Part shown: positions 28,111 to 36,262 of the stretch, piece by piece
How the letters are laid out: each line of letters opens with the position of its first letter
How positions within the stretch are numbered: position 1 is the stretch's first letter
Source of the DNA: Symbiodinium natans
Lineage: Eukaryota; Sar; Dinophyceae; Suessiales; Symbiodiniaceae
Assembly (NCBI GenBank): GCA_905221605.1
Contig: CAJNDS010002287.1
Coordinates: 453,690 to 517,689 of the forward strand
Direction: 5' to 3'
DNA: 64,000 nt
Notes under the pieces: generated by a model
The model's database searches: none
What the model was told of the DNA's origin: nothing
What the model saw: only the letters and a program-made list of their open reading frames with translations
Made by a program: the position numbers and the translations under genes

Positions 28111-31100
28111 TAAGGCCCCATAGATCGTGAGTACCAAACATACCAAGCTCCAGGAGCCAGGGCTTTAGGTTGAAGAGAAAAGTGGGTGAGTGAGTCAACA
28201 AGCACTTACGGAGCGGCCCCCCGCCCATGACCGAGCTGTCACGCGCCTATCTCGTGCTCTAGGCCTTAGGCCTAGAGTGACTGCAACTCAACGTGGACGG
28301 TCCGGCCTGGAACAACCGCCAGCTTCAGAGGGATGCCTTACTTTGTAGCAGTTGCTGCACCAGCGCAACCACTGGCCTTGGAATGTGCTTGCTGCTTTGG
28401 TCAGTCCCTCAGTGCATGGAGTTCTTTATGCACTGGGCTTGTTGATGTTGCTGGTTGTGTTGTTGGGCCCTCTGCGCGTGGAGCGTTTCTGCTCTCTCCG
28501 CACTTGGCCTACAGATTTGGTATGTGGCGTGTGCTTGCTACGAACAAACATGGTGGTCCTGGTTGAGCAACTCTGTTGTAGCCGATTAAATATGACGCGC
28601 TGCTTGGCAAACCGTGCGCAAGCCATAATCTGACGCGATCCGCGCTCAGCAATCTGGTGGGCCCCGGAAGCCACACCAGTTGTGTCCCCTACAGTGTTGG
28701 GGAACTTTGAGAACTGAAATAGGTGGGCAGTGCTGTGTGTTATTTGAAAGTACCGCTAATGACGTATTGCCCAATAACGGCTGCATGTTGTGGAGTTAAC
28801 TCACAGTGGAGGGTTTCCACTAGGTGCATCTAACCCCTAAAGTCGATCTTTCCAATTGCAGGCCGACATGTTGCATACCCCACGCGACTCCAGTGGAAGT
28901 TGCTAGATTTGGGTGCTGGGGTTGAGGCAGTTCCGACGTCCGGGCACGGCGCCTTTGCTTGGGCTCTGGGCTGCTTGTGGACGGACGTGTCGGTTGAGCT
29001 GGCATGGTGGGTGCACCAGGCCCCAGTGACGTCGCAAGAAGCAGATTTCTTGATGTCCACGACCAATGTAGAAAACACAGCCCAATGTGGCAAGCATAGC
29101 CAGCATACAAGCAGCAGGCCAAGTGCAGAGGGATTCCAACAAAACTCCACACCCAAAGGCCTGCGCACGACCATGCCCAATCTTAGCTCTCTGGCAACAG
29201 GTTTGGGGGTTGGAAGTGGGAGGATGATTGCCCTGAGGAGCAGCTACACTAAATAGTTGTGTCAGATTTACAGCGTGGAACTCAGGAGCTTGATTTTGGT
29301 AGTGCCATATGCCATGTGTGCTCAGCGCTGCCGTTGAGAAATGGCTTGAACAGCTCCTCTCGACCTTGGGCGCGTACTTCAAGAACTCGCTGTTTTGTCC
29401 CGACTCGGGGTGGCCATGGGTGCTGGAACTGCGGCTGCTTCTCACCAAACCCTGGCATCCAGAATATCTATATAAAAGTAACTTTCCTTCCGACGCCGCA
29501 TGACGCGTTCCCCGGCCCAGGTTTCTGGAAGGCGATGAGGACCGGAACGGCCGGTTCGAAAGCACGCGCCTAAGTCTCTTGTGTCGAGTGCCACTTCGGA
29601 GGATGAAGGTGACATGTTGGCCACGGGGCCCATGGAGTGAAACGGTTTCCAAAGGGATTTTCAAGGCACTCGGTACTCTGCAGTTCCTTGGGGGGGGGCA
29701 GACTTTTTTGGGCATGTGCCTTGTCTGATGTCACAAAGCAGAGTGGCAGGGTCCGCTGCCCCAAGATCCTGAGCTCTAGGCTTTCGCAGGGCCCCCACGT
29801 TGAGCTCTCCAAGGCAAGTCCAGCCGCCCGTGGGTGGGCAAGCAGCGCAGACGCGGAGTTCCGGTGCTTCGAGTGCTGCTCGGCGAGGGGGATCTTCTGG
29901 GGCTCTTCTCTCGGGGCTTGAACTGGAGCATCGCAGAGAATTCAGTGAAACAGGAGAGCGCGCCTAAGAGTCGACTTTGGACCCAAATTTACGGAGTTTG
30001 ACAAGACTGCCTTTTTTTTTTTTTTTTGGGGGGGGGGGGGGGGGACGTCTTCAACGTAACATCCAGCTAAACATCCAGCTGTCGCTCCAAAGGCCTCCAT
30101 CGACCTCGTCGCGCCTCTCGCTGAAGGCCTCTCAAGTCCAGGGATGCTGTTTGCCATGGTCTAGGTGTTGGGACGTAGGGATTATGGATGATTATAGTAC
30201 CCACCCCCTAGTAGAATCCTGAATAAGGACTGTTAGCATAGGGGGGAACATCCCAAACTGTGTGGGATGCTGTTTGGGATGCGCTGCGCGCCTCACGTGC
30301 AAGCTTTTCTCCTTGAAAAGAGCACAGAGCGCACCACTTCACTGGGCATGGCGCCCCGCCTCTTCCAGGTGCATGGTTTAATTTGGGGCCGCGAGTGCGA
30401 GGGGCATACCAGCCATACCGAGTCATACCAGCAACATCCTTAGAAGCGAGTAGGGCTTTTGCGTGAAAAAGCCGTGGCTTCCTTAGGTCAGGAGGGACTC
30501 TTTGAGGAACGATCTCGAAGACCCGACAGCACCCGTCGCGTGAGAGCTCTGCAAGCCAGACTGGGCACGAAGTAGTCGAAACTCAGCTCACACAGCCCTG
30601 CGGGTCCCGCCCCTCCGCATTCTACCCTCTAGGAGGAGTAACAGGCAGAGGAATCGAGGAGTTAAGGAGACGTTGCAGGTTGGCTCAGGAAACCGCGCAG
30701 TCAAGAATCAAGAAGCACCCAAGCGCTCGAAGCAGACGCGCTTTGTCCCAGGCCGGAAGTCTCGAGAGTTCCGCCGTGTCGGACAGCTGGGGCAGAGGGC
30801 AAGGTTGGAGAGCCTGAGGGAAGAGGATGAAGGAGGTGTAAGAGTTTCAAAGGATAGCTTTAAGTTGTTTTGGGATGTTTGGGGGTCCTAAATGGAGGCT
30901 TGGCGCTCCGGAACACCCCAAGGCCAGATCGTGTGCTTCCGGGGAGGGTGTGGAGATGGCATCGATATGGCACTCGGGAGTGGGGGGAAGTTCTGGCTGC
31001 TCTCGTCGGCGCGGCAAGGCGCGTGTCAATGGTCCAGTCAAACCCACTGAAACCCACGAGCTCATCAGCTGGGATCTTCTTGAGTGCCCAAGTCTTAAGT

Positions 31101-31150
31101 CCAATCCTCGACCCTCGTCCCCTCTAGGTTAGGGCTGGAGCTAGAACCCT
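28111..31150. other. Unassigned; several exon-like ORFs
   Basis: A long - strand ORF (28903-29715, 270 codons) has no family match. A + strand segment at 29309-29503 (VEKWLEQLLSTLGAYFKNSL) looks coding-like. A T16G17 tract is at 30012-30044. On the - strand at about 31022-31110 a segment reads ALKKIPADELVGFSGFDWTI. I cannot assign any of these. Confidence 0.25.
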
Positions 31151-31151
31151 A

Positions 31152-31226
31152 GAACCGGAGGAGTTCAACCAGATGTTGCGCAGCCACGGCATCGCAACAG
31201 ACACCTGGGGCAAGCACGGGACGAAG
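31152..31226 (+). CDS. Exon fragment with HGIATDTWGKHGTK motif
   Basis: Reads EPEEFNQMLRSHGIATDTWG then KHGTK and ends at AAG/GTGGGA, a good donor. The HG(I/V)xTxxWGxGxxK pattern recalls a short module I associate with protist and algal proteins of mixed architecture; the name is unknown to me. The 5' end is uncertain because the sequence upstream contains CTAGAACCC repeats. Confidence 0.4.
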
Positions 31227-31445
31227 GTGGGAACTGCTTAACATGCAGGGCTTACGAAGGCGGGACTCGAGACTGGGGCTCTGCGAAAGATCGATCTCTT
31301 ATTGGGCCTTGGGCACGTGGGGGTTGATGCATGATGATGCATGTTGATGCTGCGGCGCACTCCTCCCATCCAGGAGGAAGCTTTTTTCTTCCCTCCCTCA
31401 CCTTTGGCCTGCGTTTTGGGACGCATCGTCTGCCACGCCACTCAC

Positions 31446-31620
31446 CCTAGAGCCCTTGTAATCGTCAGCCTCAGATTCTCGAAGTTGTAATTGTAAGGCA
31501 AGACCCGCACCTCCCTGTCCAGGGCGTCGACCAGCTCTTCTGGGAGCTCTTCTGCCAGCGCGGCAGCATCCTCACAGGCCCCTTTTGTGTTGCGTCGCTG
31601 CGCTGGTGCGCGCATCTTGA
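31446..31620 (-). CDS. Exon fragment resembling DPH1 (diphthamide synthesis)
   Basis: The - strand reads AALAEELPEELVDALDREVR then VLPYNYNFENLRLTITRAL and ends at a GTGAGT donor. In DPH1 an IPEE(I/L) helix is followed by LPxNYNFE at the start of the radical-SAM-like enzyme, and both features are here in order. The residues after NYNFE (usually IHKTIWRI) do not match well, and no other DPH1 exon was found. It could be a pseudo-exon or another protein. Confidence 0.4.
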
Positions 31621-32949
31621 GCACAGCCGAGCACCTTAAGCTGGCTTGCTTGGGATTTTGGGACTTCGAGCCTGCAGTGTAGGGATTCGGCGAGCCTCAG
31701 CGCCCCAGCCCGTGTAACTAGGACTGGGCTGCTTTTTGGGTCACCAGTACACATGTGGAGCAAGAGCCACTCAGGCTGATTCGAGGATGTCCCTCTCGAG
31801 TCTCATTCCAGTATAGGGGTGAAGGGGCAATTGTAGAAACTCGTAGCATTCCTTTTGTTCATTCACAGCTTGCTGGCATGCATTGGTTGTCAAAGCTTGT
31901 TCTTTTCTGTCTGCACGCGGCGAATCATTCATGTCTCTACGCTACATGTGCTTGTTTTCTGTCAGCACCTTAAAAGACGGCGCCAGGCCTTGGCACCAAG
32001 AAGCTGAAGCGGGTGACGCGGCTCTTGACGCTCGGCACGAGTTTGTGTGGGGGGGGGGGGGACAAAAGTACTCAGCTTCTTCAGCCACGGTCCGGTGGTC
32101 TTGTTCTGCATGAATGAAAAACAGGGCGCCTGCCACATAGCTCCGGAAAAAAGTGAGATGATCTTTGCCATCTGCCATCTGCCACGACCCTTTTAGAGAT
32201 CAAAGCCTTGTGAAGCTGTGGAGCGGAAAGAAGTCGCAGAAGAGGAAGATCCGGCTGCTGGCGGAAATCGACGGCGTGGACCATGCTTCGACTTCAGAGG
32301 GACAGAGCATGGCAGAGCGATGCACAGTGCACAGGGGCTTGGAGAGCTCACGATGTCAAGGGCTCACTTAAACAGTGGTGGTTTTTTGGCAGTTGTTCCA
32401 TAGATGTCAGAGCGACTTGCAGAGTTCTTTTCAGAAGCTTATTCCCAACACCCTGGCAAGCCGAAGCCCCACTCTCGGCAAGGTTATGGTGTCCCGGCTA
32501 CAGTTCATGCACGACGGTCAGCAGATCCAACGCCAGCAACTGCCCCTGCGCAGGCCTTCTTTTGGAAGCTTGGGGGCCTTTCCCGGGCTTAGGGGTTTGG
32601 GGGGCTTTGGGGGGGGCTTCGGGGGCTTTTGCTATGGGTCTTTTGCGCCTGACTTTCAACTTAGGGTCCCAAATGCTGGCCCGGTCCATCTAGTGAAAGC
32701 TCGCAGGTTGGAAGCGGTAGGAAGCAGAGTGGGTTTAGGGCGTTTGGGGGGGGGGACCAATCGAAGAACTTTCGACCACAAGCACGACTTCGAGTCGAAG
32801 ACTCTGAAGATTTCAAGAAACATGGTGGGTGCATGCTGGTATATTCTTCGACATGGAAACCTGAGAGGCATAAACTTCCAAAAAATTGTGGAAGCCCAAA
32901 AGCGAGGCAAATGAAAAGTCCACACGGGGGCCCTTAGGCCCTAGGCTCT

Positions 32950-33087
32950 ATGAAGCCAGCTCCCGTCTCTCAGAGGCTGCGGTGGCAGCTGCCAACCGAC
33001 AACGTGCTGCTGCAATCCTGTGAGAGCACGCTCTACGACGAGGAGTACAAGCACGTGGAGCCGTGGAGCGCCTTCGCTAGACCATGA
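32950..33087 (+). CDS. Exon fragment resembling plant-type (APX/CCP) peroxidase
   Basis: The clean exon would be 32989-33075 (29 codons) between GTGGCAG and a GC donor. It begins LPTDNVLLQSCESTLYDEEY. LPTDxxLL followed by Tyr-x3-Tyr at this spacing is typical near the C-terminus of ascorbate and cytochrome c peroxidases. The whole 45-codon ORF from ATG 32950 may simply include intron. The R1 repeat begins right after it. Confidence 0.4.
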   Translation: MKPAPVSQRLRWQLPTDNVLLQSCESTLYDEEYKHVEPWSAFARP

Positions 33088-33208
33088 GGGGGGCTTCCGA
33101 AATTTGGGGGGGGGGGGGGGGGGGGGTACCCTTCTTGGGGTCCTTATCTTTTTGTGGAGATCCTAGTATTTGGAGGGTCTATATTAAGGTTCCCTATCTT
33201 CGAAAACC
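33088..33208 (+). repeat. Dispersed repeat family R1, copy 4, with G-run
   Basis: CTTCCGAAATTTG, a G run of about 23 nt, then TACCCTTCTTGGGGTCCTTA, GGAGATCCTAGTATTTGG and GGTCTATATTAAGG. It shares order and orientation with the 27.9-kb copies. Confidence 0.75.
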
Positions 33209-33211
33209 CCC

Positions 33212-33517
33212 ATGAGATGTAGGAGCATCACTGGCTTGGGACATCGAGACGAATATGTCAAGAGGATTATTCAGAAAGCATTGATTTTCAAACGGGATAG
33301 GGAAGCAAGCTTGCGCAACGCTGCATTGCCAGAACTATGGCACCCAAATCTCTATACCGCGTTTGGGATGTTTGTCACCATCCTACTCACTGATCCACTC
33401 ATTGGCATGTGCTCGAAAACCATTCGAGAGCCTTTCAACCTACCCTTCAACATCCCATGCCGAGTATATCATGTCATACAACACTCTTGCAATGTAGTAG
33501 TAAAGTCTACAGTATAG
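33212..33517 (+). CDS. Unrecognised 101-codon ORF
   Basis: Contains RDEYVKRIIQKALIFKRDRE then ASLRNAALPELW and a hydrophobic stretch (FGMFVTILLTDPLIGM). The composition is protein-like at the edge of the AT-rich island. Start codon and splice context are unclear. Confidence 0.25.
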   Translation: MRCRSITGLGHRDEYVKRIIQKALIFKRDREASLRNAALPELWHPNLYTAFGMFVTILLTDPLIGMCSKTIREPFNLPFNIPCRVYHVIQHSCNVVVKSTV

Positions 33518-33537
33518 TAGTAGAACTATATTTGAGC

Positions 33538-33568
33538 ATAAGAATATATATATATATATATATATATA

Positions 33569-33603
<35 letters not shown>

Positions 33604-33622
33604 TTACCCCCCCCCCCCCCCA
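33538..33622. repeat. (TA)n tract ending in C15
   Basis: An alternating AT tract of about 60 nt runs into GGTTA and a run of about 15 C. Confidence 0.9.
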
Positions 33623-33756
33623 GTGACCTACCCTTTTTCGCCTTGTCTCAAGTCACCCGCTGCACTGCAAGCAAACTCGGTGGCAATATAGCGTATTTCC
33701 TAGGGCGTAGACTAAAAGCACAACTAAAATCGCATACACGGGACAGTAGAAAAACC

Positions 33757-33975
33757 AAAAACACCAAAACCAAAAAACCCAAAAAAAGCCAAAACAAAAA
33801 AAAAAAAAAAAAAAAAAAAAAAAACAAAACGAAAAAAAACCAAAAAAACCAAAGCCAAAAAAGCCAAAAACACCAAAAAAAATTGGTATTTTTGGTTTTT
33901 TTGGTTTGGGTTTTTTTGGTTTTTTTGGTTTTGGTATTTTTGGTTTTTTGGTTTTGGTATTTTGGCTTTTTAGTT
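33757..33975. repeat. Large imperfect inverted repeat of CCAAAAA/TTTTTGG units
   Basis: The left arm is CCAAAAA/CACCAAAA/CCAAAAAA units interrupted by a run of about 30 A. The right arm is the complementary TTTTTGG/TTTTGGTA series. The centre is near 33880 (CCAAAAAAAATTGG). Outer arm segments also match (AAAACACCAAAACCAAAAAA against its complement on the right), so the whole could fold as one long hairpin. The Lys/Thr-rich and Phe-rich ORFs are its translations. Confidence 0.85.
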
Positions 33976-34000
33976 CGCCTTCACGGTCACGAGGCAACAA

Positions 34001-34670
34001 CTACGCATTTTTAAGTGTGCTTATGCTAATTGTGCTTTTCAGAAATAGTATACAAGTGGTCTTTCTAGTGCTTCAGAGCTATTTGTTTCGTTATTATGTA
34101 AGTAGAGCCGCTAGTGTTTAGTGCATCTTTTGGTTGTACTCAAGTGTAGTAGACCTTATTCAGCCATTACTTGGTGCTCTGGTAGCTCAATTCGCATGGA
34201 TAATATTAATTATCTAGAAGCATGTCTTGAGAAAAAGCATTTATTGCTTAGAATTGTTTGCTTAAAAAGTGACTCCTACTCGTCCAGGAATACCCCAAAA
34301 CCCGATAATCCAAACTTTACCAGAGATTCTCCTGAAAAGCTTGCGCTTTTGGATGATTTTATGTATTTGTGAATTTGCTTGTGCATGGCCTTCACTAAGT
34401 ACTTTTCTAGGATTCTTGTGCATCTTTTAAGCCTGATTGTGTAAGTTGCGTTTTTCAAGCATAGTATATATGTGGTCTGTATTGAATACTTCAGACATCT
34501 TTGTTTCATCGTTATGTAAGTAGAACCGCTTCTATTTCCATTATTGTGCATTTTTAAGCTTGCTCATGCAAATTGTGCTTTTCAGACATAGTATATAAGT
34601 GGTCTTTAGTGAATACTTCAGCAATCTTTGTCTCATTGTTATGCAGGAAGAACCATTTCCATTTCCGCAA
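34001..34670 (+). repeat. About 125-bp repeat, three copies
   Basis: The shared core is TTTTCAGACATAGTATATAA, then GTGGTCTTTAGTGAATACTT, then a CTTTGTTTCATTGTTATGTA-like segment and GTAGAACCGC. Copies start near 34001, 34416 and 34544; the last two are adjacent. Divergence is moderate. Confidence 0.8.
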
Positions 34671-34680
34671 GTGTTTATTT

Positions 34681-35430
34681 CGTATTTGGTTGAATATGGT
34701 CCTTTAAATAGTATTCACTTGAGTCAAATTGGGTTATTTGCTTAAGAATTCATCTAGTAGTTAAATTCGCATAGAATGAATACTTCAAAAAAATTGTTTC
34801 ATGAATATGTAAACATAAGGTGTTTCATTTGACTTTGCAGATAGTACTTCAATAGAACTTTGCCTGGTATAAACACAACTGTTTCAATGCATTAGTTGCT
34901 CAACAAAGCACTATTTGCCCTTTAAACCACACTTTGCCATATTTTGGTTGAATATGGTGCTTCTTTCGTATTTTGGTTGAGTATGGTCTTTTAAATGGTA
35001 TTCACTTGAGTTAAACTGGGCTATTTGCTTAATAATTACTCTAGTAGCTAAATTCGCATAAAATGATTATTTCAAAAATAAAAAACGATTCATGAATATG
35101 TAAACATAAGGTATTTCAGTGGACTTTTCAGAGAGCATACTTTGCCTAGTACAAACACAATTGTATAAATACAGTATTTGCACTTTAAACGCACACTTTG
35201 CCGTTTTTGGTTGAGAATGGTGTTTATTTCGTATCTTGGTTGAATGTGCTCCTTTAAATAGTATTCACTTGAGTCAAATTGGGCTCTTTGCTTAATAATT
35301 ACTCTAGTAGCTAAATTCGCATAGAACCAAGAAAAATGTTTCACTATTTGATTAATACTTTGCCTCGTACAAACACAATTGTATAAAGAAATTAGTTGCT
35401 CAACAAAACATTAAGTGCCCTTGAAACGCA
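34681..35430 (+). repeat. About 275-bp tandem repeat, three copies
   Basis: Copies begin at CGTATTTGGTTGAATATGGT (34681), 34967 and 35230. Each continues with CTTTAAATAGTATTCACTTG, an ACTCTAGTAGCTAAATTCGC-like segment and ACTTTGCCTAGTACAAACAC. Spacing is 286 and 263 nt. The copies differ by substitutions and small deletions. Confidence 0.85.
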
Positions 35431-35642
35431 CAATTTGTATAGAAAAACACTGATCTAAACATCAAAAAACAGCATTGTCCGCTTCAGATTCAAAATGTAG
35501 ATTCTTCCAATGCTGGCTTATCGGGGTCTGTGAGGTGGGTGTCCCAGTAACTGTCCTTCATTACCCGGTGATTAACTACGCGACTTTTGGGCCTTTTTTG
35601 TTGTTTTTTGTTAAAAAGGCCTAAAAAGGCCTAAAAAGGGTA

Positions 35643-35705
35643 GGGGGGGGGGGGGGGGGTAGCATATATATGTATATATTTATATATGTATATATTGTAT
35701 ATAAG
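35643..35705. repeat. Poly-G run and TATA-type tract
   Basis: GGCCTAAAAAGG duplications, then a run of about 17 G and an alternating TATATG/TATATT tract. This marks the right edge of the AT-rich island. Confidence 0.8.
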
Positions 35706-35803
35706 GGAGCTGCTGGATGTCCGTGCTGGACGACCGCCTCGGGCTCCCTGCAACGACGCTGGAGAGCCAGCTCCAGGAGTCGAGAGCTTGCGGAGGGCTT
35801 TGA

Positions 35804-36060
35804 GAGGCTCCTAGGGGTTTAGGAAGCTTAGGGGTTTTGGGGTTTTAAGAGGCTTAGGGGTTTAGGAAGCTTAGGGGTTTTGGGGTGTTAAGAGGCTCCT
35901 AGGGGGTTTAGGACGCTTAGGGGTTTTGGGGTGTTAAGAGGCTCCTAGGGGTTTAGGATGCTTAGGGGTTTAGGGGCCTAGGGAGTTTAGGGGTTTTAGA
36001 GGCTCCTAGGGGGTCTAGGAAGCATAGGGGGGGGGGGGGGGGTTTATGGGTTTTAGAGGC
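35804..36060 (+). repeat. 45-bp minisatellite GAGGCTCCTAGGGGTTTAGG..., five copies
   Basis: Units start at 35804, 35849, 35892, 35938 and 35999. Each contains GAGGCTCCTAGGGGTTTAGG, GCTTAGGGGTTTTGGGGTGT and TAA. The inner TTAGGGG/TTTAGG elements look telomere-derived. Further degenerate GGGTTTAGG sequence follows to about 36120. Confidence 0.9.
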
Positions 36061-36222
36061 TTAGGGGTTTAGAGGTGTAGGTTTAGGAGTTTGGGGGTTT
36101 GAGGGTTTAGGGGGTGGGTTGGGGGGGAGATTCGAAGGATGCGCGGCCTGACAAACCCTGAACCAAACTCTGCGGCAGGAAGTGGGCAGCGGGTGCGCCC
36201 AGCAGTTGGCCCTCTCAGCATA

Positions 36223-36262
36223 AGGGTTTAGGGTTTAGGGTTTAAGGTTTAGGGTTTAGGGA
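36223..36262 (+). repeat. (TTTAGGG)n array
   Basis: Five TTTAGGG units, one of them TTTAAGG. Confidence 0.9.

Larger units (their letters stand above)
33480..35500. other. AT-rich island, compositionally unlike the rest
   Basis: About 2 kb with visibly low GC, no telomere-type arrays and no convincing ORF. It contains the inverted repeat above and two repeat families (34001-34670 and 34681-35430). Candidate origins are an organellar or foreign insertion, a satellite, or a matrix-attachment-like region; the sequence does not decide. Confidence 0.7.

Noticed and set aside
28903-29715. 270-codon - strand ORF as a gene
   Set aside because: No domain, biased composition and no splice or start support; kept only as a note in the region entry.
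32404-32592. Possible SUMO/ubiquitin-like exon (RLQFMHDGQQIQRQQLPL in one frame)
   Set aside because: Only a loose F-x-DGxxI resemblance; no splice support and two frames compete.
33409-34014. Lys/Thr/Asn-rich ORF (+) and Phe-rich ORF (-)
   Set aside because: Translations of the A/T inverted repeat.
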